Origin: Elymus sibiricus
Taxonomy: Eukaryota; Streptophyta; Magnoliopsida; Poales; Poaceae
NCBI GenBank assembly: GCA_039707655.1
Contig: CM077672.1
Coordinates: 455,492,390-455,556,389, forward strand
Length of the DNA stretch: 64,000 bases
Direction of reading: 5' to 3'
Below, piece by piece: positions 12,006-26,570 of this stretch (position 1 is its first letter; each line of letters starts with the position of its first letter). The notes below the pieces were generated by a model that ran no database searches, was not told the DNA's origin, and saw only the letters and a program-made list of their open reading frames with translations. The position numbers were made by a program, and so were the translations under genes.

Positions 12006-12185
12006 TGTTGAACGTGTATGTACGTATAGGTTAATTAGGGTCATGTATTGTCACGCCTCCTTTCTCCTACGTACAGTGTATAGCTTGGGAGACAAGTCGA
12101 GGTCGTGCACCCTTGTACCTATATATGTGCACTTGCACGTGATCAATGAATTGAGTCGCATGCAATCCAATCTTTCCTAACAACA
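12006..12185 (+). mobile_element. 3' LTR of the copia element (180 bp)
   Basis: Starts TGTTGAACGTG directly after the purine tract and ends TTTCCTAACAACA, giving TGTTG/CAACA terminal repeats. It contains a TATATATG stretch. Short LTRs of this size are known for several copia lineages. The 5' LTR is missing, so the element's other flank cannot be checked. Confidence 0.75.
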
Positions 12186-12834
12186 CTTACCGCTAGGAAA
12201 GACCACAATAGCCACTCGCCGCCAGGAATGACCACCCCTGAAAGGAACGGTTGAAATTCTTGAACAAGATGGCTCATTCTATCACTAGGCATCCTTAGCA
12301 AGGCAGGAACCACCCAGGATGTCTGGGATTTGATGTCGACTAACGCACCTTGGCCGTTACAGTTTACTCTATCAACGAGGAAGAAACCCGCCGTCCGGTG
12401 CCGTCAAGAAAGAAGAAGAATTGCTCCTGCCTTGCTAAGGAACACAAACACCTCCAGCCGAATAGATGGAAACTCCATCTGGCAAGAAAATCAACACATC
12501 ACACGGTCAAATTAAAGATCCAACCGATGAAGATCAACCTCCACGCGTTCCCCACCGGTTGCTGAAGGCACACCGCCAGGGACGAAACAGGGAGGACTTA
12601 TTCATCAAAGAGGTTGCCGCCACTGTCTTGACTCCCTCCCCTAGACACCCTAACCTACCTATCTATACCACCCAAGCCTAGATCGAAGCTCCCTAGAGCC
12701 ACCCAGCACCACGGAGGGCACCAGGGCCGAGGGGAAATGCCGATATGGCCGGCTGGAGCGGAGTAACTCTTCTTCCAACGGCTAGGTTTCTCGAGGCGCA
12801 CATGATATATTACATAGCTGCAACGCAGCCTTGT
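12186..12834. other. Unassigned stretch
   Basis: No credible gene. A short piece at 12267-12293 (GGCTCATTCTATCACTAGGCA) repeats, in the opposite orientation, sequence found in the LINE fragment at 12835-13110, so part of this stretch is probably rearranged LINE DNA. Confidence 0.4.
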
Positions 12835-13110
12835 TTTTTTATGGGAATGCCTCATGTCTCGTTTATTGCAAAATCAAGATAGTTACAATGTTTATTATGA
12901 GAGGCATGATAAACCTGGGTGGATCACCATCCCAAAATAAAGCAATATTGTATCATAAGCATGCCTAGTGATAGAATGAGCCACCTTGTTTGCAATCGTT
13001 GGACGCCGTTGGAAGGAGATCGTCCCAATCCTTTGAGCTCTCACAAAGCACTCGGCTTCACCATTGCATAGTTGTATAAGCTCTGAAGAATCAGACTTGA
13101 CGATGAATGG
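12835..13110 (-). mobile_element. LINE 3' end with RNase H remnant
   Basis: On the minus strand the sequence reads FIVKSDSSELIQLCNG and later NKVAHSITRHAYD, typical of the C-terminal RNase H-like domain of plant LINE ORF2, and ends after two stops in an A-rich tail (T-run at 12833-12839 on the plus strand). Only the last part of the element is present. Confidence 0.65.
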
Positions 13111-13397
13111 TGAGCACCTTGTTGATTGGTCTGAAAACTGATTGACTTTTTTTTAACTCATTGATTTGGGTTTTTTTTTTACATCAATTGATTTGGGTTT
13201 TTCGTTACACGAGATGTCCATTTTTTGTGGAGCGGGCTATGCGGGTGACTTGTGCCCACTTTGACACTGACTTGGGTTCATGCGGGGTTCGGGAGAGAGA
13301 CCGAGACCGATCCCGAGCCGAACCGCTAGGGTTAGCAGCCGCCATAAATTTGGGTGGGGCGGCGGGGGAGGTCTCAGATCAGACCCGGCGGCCGAGG

Positions 13398-13769
13398 ATG
13401 AGAAAGATGAGGGCGAGAAAGATGAGGAAGACGGAGGAGCACGAGCCGAATCTTGCCGTGGCTGAGGTGGTGGCCGATCAGACGGCGACGAAGACCAATG
13501 GGGAGCCGGAGCCGGAGCGTAGGGTGGTAAACGGCAAGAGGATGGTGAGGAAGAGGCTGCCGATGAAGAAGGTGCGCCGCGTCCTCGCCATCGATCACAA
13601 GCCGGTCGTCATCCCGTCTCCGGCGAGAGACCTCCCCCCAGCGGTCCTCGCGTCCATGAAGCTACGCCAGGCCCGCGTCGCCAAGATCCACAAGGTCCAG
13701 GACGACATCCGCGAGGACCTCCGCACCAAGGGCTATGTCATGGGCTGGGTCACCGAGGACGACGAGTAG
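13398..13769 (+). CDS. Small basic protein of unknown function (123 aa)
   Basis: I chose the ATG at 13398; the frame is open further upstream to 13161, but that part has no ATG start at its beginning and reads like 5' UTR. The protein opens with an Arg/Lys/Met-rich segment (MRKMRARKMRK), has an acidic middle and a second basic patch (GKRMVRKRLPMKKVRR), and ends in a well-formed helical stretch (SMKLRQARVAKIHKVQDDIR, then GYVMGWVTEDDE). Codon use becomes strongly G/C at third positions towards the end, as in many grass genes. The stop is TAG at 13767-13769. There are no recognisable domains, signal peptide or membrane segments. The basic patches suggest a nuclear or nucleic-acid-associated role, but that is a guess. 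A 3' UTR-like A/T-richer stretch follows to about 14160. It is single-exon as read. Confidence 0.6.
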   Translation: MRKMRARKMRKTEEHEPNLAVAEVVADQTATKTNGEPEPERRVVNGKRMVRKRLPMKKVRRVLAIDHKPVVIPSPARDLPPAVLASMKLRQARVAKIHKVQDDIREDLRTKGYVMGWVTEDDE

Positions 13770-14162
13770 GGTAAGAGGAAGATGAAGCGGAAATTGGGGT
13801 TTCAGGTTGGAAGCTTTATCTATCTATGCTGATTGATATTAGTGGTGGATGCCTTATAATCTGAATGGTGGAAACCTCGTTGTTGGTACTAATTTGAATA
13901 TTGAGTTCGCCTTCCCTATCTCAATTCCCCGATGTTTAGTTTTTGATGCTGCTGAGTAATTTCCTGTTCTTGGACCTACTTATTCATCCAAACTAGCCAT
14001 GGCTGCATCTCTTTGAGTTATTCTATATCATGTTAATGTATTTGTGCCATCGGTTTTGATATGATGCAGACTTTTGATCTCTTCATGTCATCTCAGACAG
14101 AGCAGTGATTTCACCCCTTGTTCAAACAGGATGAGGATGAGGAAGCCACCATTGAAGTATTG

Positions 14163-15690
14163 CTAAGACCTGAGGTTCACCAAACCAACATGTGACGTAC
14201 GAGAGAAGGAAGCGTGGAACTGGGTCCTCTTCGTCCCCCCGCGTCGCCTCCCCGAGCGAGGCGACCGGAGGCTCCTCTCCCCTCCACCCAGCGCCTCCCT
14301 CTTCCTAACCCCCCTCCCGCGTGGTGTCGGCGACGGCGGCGGCCTCGACTTTCCCCGCGCGCGGCGCTCCGGCTCGGGTGGTGGCGGCTGGCGGCGGTGC
14401 TCTTCGGTCCGCGATGGTTCCGGCGACGGCCGCTGCCCCGGGCGGCGCTGCTCCGGGTGGTCAGGAGGCGGCGGCGCGGCTACTTGGCGGCGGGCTGGCG
14501 TGCGGTTGGTGGCGGCGCCCTCCCGGCCAAGATCTAGGCCCTTTTGGGCCCCATCTGGGTATGAGCGGGCCTGGCCCGATCTCACCTGCGACGGCTCCGA
14601 CGGCTCCGGCGGAGGAGCGGCTTGTGCGGGGGGTTGCGGAGACGGTGACGCGCCTACTGCAGCGCGGCGACGGGAGCTTCACGAGCCCCTTTCGGGCTCG
14701 GCCGGGCCTAGAGGGCCTGGTGTGCTCCTATTGCAGCGTCCGGTCGGTGATCGCCGAGGGCGGTGGAGGTTGTCCCCTCCCGCGTGGCTGCTGACGCTGC
14801 CGCTCCTCGTTCCCGGCTGCTCCCTCTCGGCTCTGTCGGTCTCGCTTCGTTGACCATGGTGAGGCGGCGGTGATGATGGCAAGACCGGGGTGGCGCATGT
14901 TGGTGGGCGGCTTGATTGGTGGAACACGTCGGACCGTTCGGGGTTATGGGTGTTTGGTGGACGGGAGAAATCCCTGCCGACTTGCCGGCACCGACGCGGT
15001 GATGCCCGTGGGCGCCGCCGTCCCTTCCTGAAGGGCGTCGGGTATTCCCCTTCCCCACGCCCCTCCGCGTACCGGGGGAAACCCTAGGACCAGTCCGGGC
15101 AATAGCGTTGTCGTCGTCGCGTTCCTTCCTGAAGGTGTTGCTTGGTATGCGGAGGTTCAAGGTGCTTGGAGTGAGGTGGAAACTCTCCGGTGGGCGCGGC
15201 GGTTGCGGGTCATCATCGTTTTCGTCGATCCGACGCTGTTGACATTAGTTTCTCTCTTCTTTCTCTTTTTGTTTCTTTTGGGCGTGCTTGTGCTGTTTGC
15301 CCTAGCATTGGACTCATTGTTACCAACATGTCATTTGTTATTATAGTTTCCTTTTCAATGGGATCACTGGCTGTTTTTTTCTATGGGATGCAAACTTACA
15401 ATTCAAATTTTCAACATCAGCTTTGTTTTCATGGGATGGGACCCACTTGTAAGTGACCTATCTTTTTAAAAAGTTGTTGACTAGGATGCCACATCAGCTT
15501 TTTTGACAAGTCAATGTGGATGTCATGTCATGCAAAACCATCATCCAATCGTCTCGGGTGGGTAATTTAGCCGGTATTGATAGTTTGATTTGAGGTTGTG
15601 TCCTAACCGGTTTCGTAGTTCGGGGATGTAAATTAAACCGATTTAGAGTTCAGGGGTTGAAATATGCACTTCTCTCAATTTTCAACACCC
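14163..15690. other. GC-rich stretch without credible gene
   Basis: 14200-15230 is strongly G/C-rich, with open frames on both strands that are rich in Pro, Arg, Ala and Gly, overlap each other and contain no domain I recognise. This pattern usually reflects base composition or the 5' region of a repetitive element. From 15240 the composition changes to T-rich (TTTCTCTTCTTTCTCTTTTT). It may be the 5' part of a non-LTR or Mutator-type element. Confidence 0.4.
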
Positions 15691-15701
15691 TTTTATAGTT
15701 T

Positions 15702-16215
15702 TTTTTAAACAACACAAAAGATTTACCATTTTCATTAATTAAGAAGAGGTTTTGTTACAAGCAGACCACCAGGCGGTTAAAAGGCAAAATAATTACTCTC
15801 ACGGCATTACATTACGCAAATGTTTGGCGCCCGCAATGGCCCAAACGGACACTTCTTCTTTGATGCATCGCATGATGATCGCCACTGGCGCCGCCTTGTT
15901 CCTGAAGACGCATGCATTCCTTTCCTTCCAAAGTTCCCATCCCACAAGAAGGAGAAGGAAGATAGAGCTTTCGCAGGTTGAACATTGTTAGTGAGTAGCG
16001 CATCCCACCAAGATTTGACCGTGTTAAACTGGAGCCAGGGAGCCGTGGGGATATTTAGACCAAGCCAGGCAAACACTTCATTCCAAACTCGAGTAGAGAA
16101 CCTGCACTTGAAGAGGAGGTGAGGCGCATATTCTTGCATCTGATTACAAAGTGGATATCGGTCGCAATTAGGGCATCCTCGCTGCTGGAGCCTATCGGCA
16201 GTCCAAATTCTGTTT
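15702..16215 (-). mobile_element. LINE 3' part: reverse-transcriptase zinc-binding domain
   Basis: Minus-strand translation gives RGCPNCDRYPLCNQ followed by HLLFKCRFSTRVWNEV, the Cys/His pattern of the zinc-binding domain found downstream of RT in plant LINEs. The frame is open for about 130 residues, then degrades. The T-run at 15698-15709 on the plus strand marks the A-rich 3' tail. RT and endonuclease are absent. Confidence 0.7.
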
Positions 16216-16424
16216 TGAGTGCACCCTTATATAGTTATATCAACCTTATCTTTGCATGAGGGTATGTGCTCTTCGGTTATGTATTTTTTCTATTTTGTTT
16301 TGCATTCTTCCAGCGATGATTTCCCCTTTTCCATTTTGTTATATTATATCAACCAACCTTGTCTTTGGGTGAGGGTATGTCTTGCAACTCTTAGTTTACT
16401 CTGGGGTCTATTTCAGTTACCTAC

Positions 16425-16605
16425 CTAGTGGCGGAGCTAGCATCCAGACAATGGGTGTACAGATTTCTTTATTAATCATAGTTTCACTGGACTTCTTAAT
16501 CTATTTGATGCATATCTATGTATTATACATAGGTAATCGGCCATCTTTCATAGTAAATAATAGGTGTACATTTGTACACCAAGTACCCATTTGGCTCCGC
16601 CCATG
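16425..16605 (+). mobile_element. hAT-like MITE, first copy of a tandem pair
   Basis: Starts CTAGTGGCGGAGCTAGC and ends GGCTCCGCCCATG; the ends are imperfect inverted repeats sharing GGCGGAGC. The left flank is TTACCTAC (16417-16424) and the right flank CTACCTAC (16606-16613). An 8-bp duplication is the hallmark of the hAT superfamily. Confidence 0.7.
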
Positions 16606-16613
16606 CTACCTAC

Positions 16614-16791
16614 CAGTGGCGGAGCTAGCATCCAGACAATGGGTGTACAGATTTCTTTATTAATCATAGTTTTACTGGACTTCTTAATCTATTTGATGCA
16701 TATCTATGTATTATACATAGGTAATCGGCCATCTTTCATAAATAATAGGTGTACATTTGTACACCCAAGTACCCATTTGGCTCCGCCCATG
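16614..16791 (+). mobile_element. hAT-like MITE, second copy of a tandem pair
   Basis: Starts CAGTGGCGGAGCTAGC and ends GGCTCCGCCCATG. Perfect 8-bp flanks, CTACCTAC, at 16606-16613 and 16792-16799. It is nearly identical to the copy at 16425-16605, from which it is separated only by the shared 8-bp flank. Confidence 0.8.
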
Positions 16792-16799
16792 CTACCTAC

Positions 16800-17440
16800 T
16801 GACTATGTATCAAACTGCAAAAACAAACCTTCATCCATGCTGCTCTTGAATCTTAATGGCAGATTGAGTTCGCTTTCTCTATGTCAATCCCCACATCGAT
16901 TGATTAATTTTGATGCTAACAGGTAGTTTCAGGTTCCTGGACATACTTTGCGGTGCAGCTCTTGAAGTTCCAAAAGGGATCGACATGATTAATCACTCAC
17001 AGAAGAACAACAGGTGGAGATTATCTCCCAACTCACTCACAGATATTTGTATTGAGCAGAGGAATATCAAGTAGACGGCTAGTAACAGTACGAGATGAAA
17101 CGCTATCGGAAGAGATCTCAGCCGTTGAAGCGAGTACGTCATGGCCGTAGGATAACTGAACTTCAAGACACCTGCAGCTTCAGTCTTCAGCAGGTGCAGG
17201 GTCTAACTACATTCAACCATCTTTTGCATCTAGTCGTCACCGAACTGTACCCATTTTTCGGCAAAATCATAAGCAATTGGTAACATTGAGGTCAATTATT
17301 GGCGCCAGAAGAGCTTTGTACTGGGCAATCACTCTTGACTAGGCAATCAACCAGCCAGATACACGGTGGCGCCCTCCGCGTGTTCTTATCCGCGCATATG
17401 TGTAGCCTGTTGCTAGGGCCTATGGGGTATGCTCCAAGAA
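16800..17440. other. Intergenic stretch with similarity to the 3' region of the small gene
   Basis: 16850-16950 (TTGAGTTCGCTTTC, then TTTTGATGCTAACAGG and TCCTGGACATACTT) resembles 13900-13985, downstream of the small protein gene. No coding potential. The rest shows nothing I can name. Confidence 0.4.
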
Positions 17441-17447
17441 AAATGTA

Positions 17448-17789
17448 CTCCTTCCGTAAAGAAATACTCCCTCCGTTCCTTTATGTAAGGTGTATTTGTT
17501 TTTTCAAAAGTCAAACAAGGCCATGTTTGACCGAGTTTTTCGAAAAATATATCAATATCCACAATAAAAAAATTATACCATTTGATCCATCATGAAAAGT
17601 AGTTTCATATTTTATCTATTTGGTATTGTAGATGTCGTTAGTTTCTTCAATAATCTTGATCAAACTTTCAAATGGTTGACTTGCACGGAAAACAATACAC
17701 CTTATATTCTGGAACGGAAGGAGTATAAGAGTAGTGATCTGAACATTCTTATATTTCTGTCACACTCTTATATTTCTTTACAGCAAGAG
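17448..17789. mobile_element. Stowaway MITE, split by a second Stowaway
   Basis: Outer terminal repeats CTCCTTCCGTAAAGAAA and TTTCTTTACAGCAAGAG, flanked by TA at 17446-17447 and 17790-17791. This is the Tc1/Mariner (Stowaway) pattern. A second, unrelated Stowaway occupies 17467-17723. Confidence 0.75.
17467..17723. mobile_element. Stowaway MITE nested in another Stowaway
   Basis: Terminal repeats CTCCCTCCGTTCC and GGAACGGAAGGAG, flanked by TA at 17465-17466 and 17724-17725. Confidence 0.85.
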
Positions 17790-17917
17790 TATATGGTGGC
17801 CTCAACTGCAGTAGTTTTTTCCATCTAGGTGTGTCGATTGAATCAGAATTTTATAAACTTTACGATATGATAGACGCAATTACTTCTTGGTTTTGTAGAA
17901 TTTTTTCATGTTACATA

Positions 17918-17967
17918 CTACCTCGGTCTCAAAATATAAGACGTTTTTGCAGAAAGGACGGAGGTAG
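17918..17967. mobile_element. 50-bp Stowaway remnant
   Basis: CTACCTCGGTC at the left and GACGGAGGTAG at the right, inverted with one mismatch and flanked by TA on both sides. It is an internally deleted derivative. Confidence 0.6.
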
Positions 17968-18261
17968 TAAACTCTTTGACACCCATCCTAACTCGGACAA
18001 GAGTCGATGGCACCACCATCTACAACGGAATTCATCAAATCGTACAGTCACTTCTGTTACTGCAATCCTCGCTTACTCGGTCGTTCCGACTCTTTTGTCC
18101 CGGCAGTTTAAGACCACACGCAAACCGTCCAAAGCAACAGTACAGACACCACCCACATGGATCATGTTCACTTGTTCCGACGCCTAGTCCTCTAGGTAGG
18201 AGCGCTATTCGCTAGCATGGCAGATACCACCTTTTCGCACATGTAGCCAGCAGGCCAGATC

Positions 18262-21789
<3,528 letters not shown>

Positions 21790-23330
21790 TGAGCTGATTC
21801 GGAATTATGACTCTGAAACCTTTAGAGCACTGAACATGTTATTACCTGCAACATCAAAGCAGCAGAAGTAAGGAACTTAAGTCGGTATTGCAAATCTGTC
21901 GACAGAAGGCCTATGAATCAGAGGTGTGCATATCTGACATGAACGGCGATAAATCTCCAACCAACAGGAGTGCAAAATAACAAGCAGCAGAAGGAAAGCA
22001 AGGTTGCCGATGCACAACAAAAGCACTTCAGTGAATGGTTTGTATAATGACATGCAGATACTAACAGGGTAATTCATGGACCAAAGATAACTTCATGTGG
22101 TGTGGGATAAACACACACAGCTACTTCTGCATATAAACAATTAAGAACAAAGTAACACAATAAACAATCTGGCCGCACTACAACATGAATATGTCCAAGA
22201 AAAATTACAGATTTCAGTTGAAATCGTACATGTACCACAAATAAAATAAAAATAATGCAACGAAACGCTGGGCTGAATGGTGGACAACAACAAAATTACT
22301 GGATCACAACAAACAAAACAAAGTTGCTTGACATAATGGAGAAAAATAATCCACAGCTTAGACAGAAGAATCCGAATGAACACTAAGGGTTCATCGACAA
22401 CATCTGAATGCACAGCACTCGCGCAAAGATTACTAGGACCAGCTCCCAGGTTCCACAGCTCAAGAGAACTAGCTGCTATGATTTAAGTCGGTAGAGAACG
22501 TTCCTTGTCAGTAGTTAAAAGATTCACATCAATTTCCTCGTGAACGAACAGCACCTGATGCTTATGCTTCGTGAGTTTCCCCAAATCAAGAAACTCCAAG
22601 GAGCAACAGAGGAGGATGCAGTAATAGAAAAACCTGTTTTTCCCCCTCATGTAGAAACACAACAAAGCAAGATCGGCACTGTATATGCTAACCATGACTC
22701 ATGGTAACCCCTTTGGTCATTAACTACGGCCTCGTCTAATTTCAGCATTAGCTCCCCCGTTTCCAAAAGAGCAGGGGAAGGGGAGAACAGACGTTTTCCT
22801 ATCGAACTGGGAAACCGAAATCGAAAAGAGTACAAAGAACTGGAGATGTGGTGGTGTACGCGAGCTATATGTGTGTTTGCAACAGGTTTGGGCAGAAAAA
22901 TCGGAGCTTCAATTGAGCGCTCAGGAACACGCTCCTTCCCTCCCCACGCCGCGGCCCGGGGACCCAATGCCGCTCCGCCGCAGGGATCGCGCCTCTCCCC
23001 CACCGAAGACCCACGGACGGACCGACCCTAGGCGAAATTGGAGCGCCGATCCCCCCGCGGATCTGGCCGCCCCTCGCGGATTCAAGCGGCAGCGAGGCCT
23101 GGTTCGGGGCGCGTACGTACCGGGTTGCTGCGGCGGCGAGGCGGTCCGGTGGGTGGCGGGACCATAGGGCTGCGGCGGGCGCGGGCGGATCGGAGGCCTG
23201 GTCCGCAGCTGCCTCGGGTCGCCTCCACTGGAGTGCGCTCCACTCCAGTCCAGTCCAGTCGCAGCGGGTGCTGGTGCGGGGGTCGCGTCGCTGTGGTGGT
23301 CGGCGTGGGCCGGTGGGGTGGGGTGGGGTG
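21790..23330 (-). promoter_or_regulatory. 5' UTR exons, leader intron and promoter side of the GSK3 gene
   Basis: The base before the ATG belongs to a short untranslated exon (21790-21845) whose acceptor is GTTGCAG at 21846 onwards. A likely first untranslated exon ends at 23121 with the donor CG|GTACGTACG, giving a leader intron of about 1.3 kb. The presumed first exon (23121 to about 23330) is very C/G-rich with a CCACCCCACCCCACC run. Leader introns with strong donors are common in grass kinase genes and often raise expression. The transcription start is inferred only. Confidence 0.55.
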
Positions 23331-23469
23331 GGGAGAAGACACGGGGAAAAGGAAATGGAGTTCCCAAAATAGCCTTCTCATGGCAAGAGCTGGGCGTCGG
23401 CTGATCGATCAGGTGCATGGATCGGTCGTCTGGCCAGCCCTCGGATTGCCTAGCTTGTGGCCGTTTTTT

Positions 23470-24600
23470 AAATAAAACTAGATAATTGCCTATGCGTTGC
23501 AATGTCGGTTTAAACATTGATTAGCCCATGATTGCGTGTCTATTAGTACATTAATGTGTTAAAATCTTTAAAAGATTTTGTATGGAATCGTCGTGATTTA
23601 CCTGCCATCTAATTATTAAGCACTTATTTGGTATGAATTTATTGACTTACCAAAAAAATGTTATTTTATTTTGGTAAGTTAATAAAACGTACTAGGACGG
23701 TTGAGTTTATTTTAAGAAAAAACGATGGGAGAAAAACCGGAGATGCGAGAAAAAAAATCAAACATGAGAAGGGAAGGGGAGAACGTATATACAGGTTGGA
23801 CGAAGGAGATGGTGAAACGAAACCTTACGTTAATATATAAGTAGAGAAGTTACCGCATTTCTATTAAACATAATAGAGCAAATACAACTCACACGGAACT
23901 GAAAAGAAACGTCCTGACAAGACACATGTCTAGGGACAATTACACAGAAAACCCTAAGAAAATCAAAGGTAACTTGAATTCGTTAGGGCCTCCGTGCATA
24001 GCCATACCTTTGCCCACCACCGTTCACCGTCATCGCCAAGGCGACTATCGGAAGAAAATGAAGTGAGCAGCCATTGAACCTAGGACCGAGAAAACACCAT
24101 TGCTGAAGCAGCTTTACGAGCCCAAGAAGTGGCCTGCCATGAATAGTGAAGCCAATGTCGCTATGGCACGTCGGCTGGGGCTTCTCCCCGTGTTCCTCGG
24201 ACCATAGATCGTGTACGCTCGCACACCCTTGCCGGAGAGGCGAGTCGGATCTGCCCTCCATCAATCCCAAACCTTGCACCTGAGCACGCATTTCTAACAT
24301 GGACGCCACTACAACCTGATGGAGTAGTGGGCTCCGACAGATTCCTACACCCATCTCGTCCGGAAACCCTGGCAAAGCCGGAGTAGGCATCACCGGGGAA
24401 AGAGCAGACCAGAGAAAATTTATTCCACGGCGGCGCTGTTGCCGCTACCTCAAGGCCACTGCCCAGAAGACCAAATCGCGCACCTAGATCCAAGAGAAGC
24501 CAGGTGACGAAAACAGAAACTCCTCGATCCATCACCACCAATGGAGAAGACCACCGTGGTGGGAGAAGATCAAAGGAGATTTTATTCACGGCCGCTATGG
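23470..24600. other. Unassigned stretch upstream of the kinase gene
   Basis: Begins with TAGATAATTGCCTATGCGTTGC, a type of sequence often seen at ends of DNA transposons in Triticeae. 23990-24590 has moderate-length minus-strand frames without recognisable domains. No gene supported. Confidence 0.35.
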
Positions 24601-24604
24601 ATTC

Positions 24605-24872
24605 AGCACATCTGATGGACGCTTATTTGTGACCGGATGTGGCAGCTGTTATGGAATGCAAGTAAGTGGCGATGGGGTTTGCACAAATCTCTTATAAGCA
24701 CTATTTCCGGGAAGCTAATCAAGAAGCAGGTGAACTAGCTAGAAATTCCTTTATCTATAGATCATCTAGTTTGTGGGATGATTCGATCCCTCACATTATT
24801 TCCCATTTATTTGTAAACGATATGACGATCATACGAGAAATAAAGCCCATTTGCCGTCAAAAGAAAAAAAAC
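24605..24872 (+). mobile_element. LINE 3' end, RNase H C-terminus
   Basis: Plus-strand frame reads KHYFREANQEAGELARNSF and LWDDSIPHIISHLFVND, then an A-rich tail at 24861-24872. It closely resembles the minus-strand LINE at 27520-28244 (HCFREANEVANTIAKYAF), so it is the same family in the opposite orientation. Confidence 0.65.
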
Positions 24873-25007
24873 ACCTCAGTTTCGCCTCGCTGCACGCCCG
24901 CCCACAAAATAGTCGGATGCATAGTCAGCTCACCATTGCAGCACTACCGCCAATCATCGTGGTACGCCTCACGCCTATCGTAGCATCACCGACTTGACGT
25001 CGCGGCA

Positions 25008-26570
25008 TGATACGTCTCCAACGTATCTATAATTTTTTATTGTTCCATGCTATTATAGTATCAATCTTGAATGTTTTTATATACATTTACAGCAATTATA
25101 TATCATTTTTTTGGGACTAACCTATTAACTTAGTGCCCAGTGCCAGTTGCTGTTTTTTTGCCTATTTTTGGTTTTCCAGAATATCAGTACCAAACAAAGT
25201 CCAAATGCCACGAAACATTTTGGAGATTTTTTCTGCACATAAGAGACACTAGAAGCTTCGAGAGAGGGCCAGAAGCCAGAGGAGGTGGCCACGAGCCACC
25301 AGGGCGTGCCCCAGGGGGGTGGCGCGTCCTGGTGCCTCGTGGGCCCACCTCTGCTCCATTTGACCTAATTCCACCTCTATAAATTCTCTAAAATCGAGAA
25401 ACCAACAGAGGAGTCCACGAAATACTTTTTCCGCCGCCGCAAGTTTCTGTTCTCGAGAGATCCCATCTGGAGGCCTTTTCCGACACTCTGCCGGAGGGGG
25501 AATCGATCACGGAGGGGCTCTCCATCAACCTTGCTGCCATTCCGATGATGCGTGAGTAGTTTACCACAGACCTTCGGGTCCATAGTCAGTAGCTAGATGG
25601 CTTCTTCTCTCGTTTTGATCTTCAATACAATGTTCTCCTCGATGTTCTTGGAGTTCTATCCGATGTAATCACTTTTTGCGGTGTGTTTGTTGGGATCCGA
25701 TGAATTGTGAGTTTATAATCATATTATCCATAAATATTATTCGAGTTTTCTCTGAACTCTTTTATGCATGATTATTATAGCTTCGTATTTCTCTCTGATC
25801 TATTGATTTGGTTTGGCCAACTAGATTGATTTATCTTGCAATGGGAGAGGTGCTTTGTAATGGGTTCGATCTTGCGGTGCTCAATCCCAGTGACAGAAAG
25901 GGACATGACACGTATGTATCATTGCTATTAAGGGTAAAAAGATGGGGTTTATTCATGCGTGAGTTTACTTTGTCTATATCATGGCATCTTGCTTAAGACG
26001 TTACTTCGTTCTTTATGAACTTAATACACTAGATGCATGCTGGATAGCGATCGATGTGTGGAGTAATAGTAGTAGATGCAGAATCGTTTCGGTCTACTTG
26101 TCTCGGACGTGATGCCTATATACATGATCATTGCCTTGGATATCGTCATGATTATTTGCTTTTCTATCAATTGCCCAACAATAATTTGTTCACCCACCGT
26201 ATGCTATTTTCAAGAGAGAAGCCTCTAGTGAAAACTATGGCCCCGGGGTCTACCTTTATCATATATTGAAAATCTTAAAAATACCTTGCTACACTTTTAC
26301 TTTATTTATTTTATTTTATATTTTTTCGATCTATTTATCTATCACCATACAATTTAATCTTGCAATTGACCGCCAAGGGATTGACAACCCCTTGTTCGCG
26401 TTGGGTGCGAGGATTTGTTGTTTTGTGCGCAAGTACTGCTAACGAGCTGTTGCGTGATTCTCCTACTGGATTGATAACCTTGGTTTCATAACTAAGGGAA
26501 ATACTTATCTCTACTGTACTGCATCATGCCCTCCTCTTCGAGGAAATCCCAACGCAGCTCACAAGTAGCA
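25008..26570 (+). mobile_element. Solo LTR (1563 bp) of the TGATAC family, TSD CGGCA
   Basis: Starts TGATACGTCTCCAACGTATC and ends CACAAGTAGCA. Perfect 5-bp duplication CGGCA at 25003-25007 and 26571-26575. It shares its whole length with 5143-6697. No internal domain. Confidence 0.93.

Noticed and set aside
14163..15160. Several 100-157-codon frames on both strands
   Set aside because: Explained by GC-rich composition; frames overlap on both strands and have no recognisable motif.
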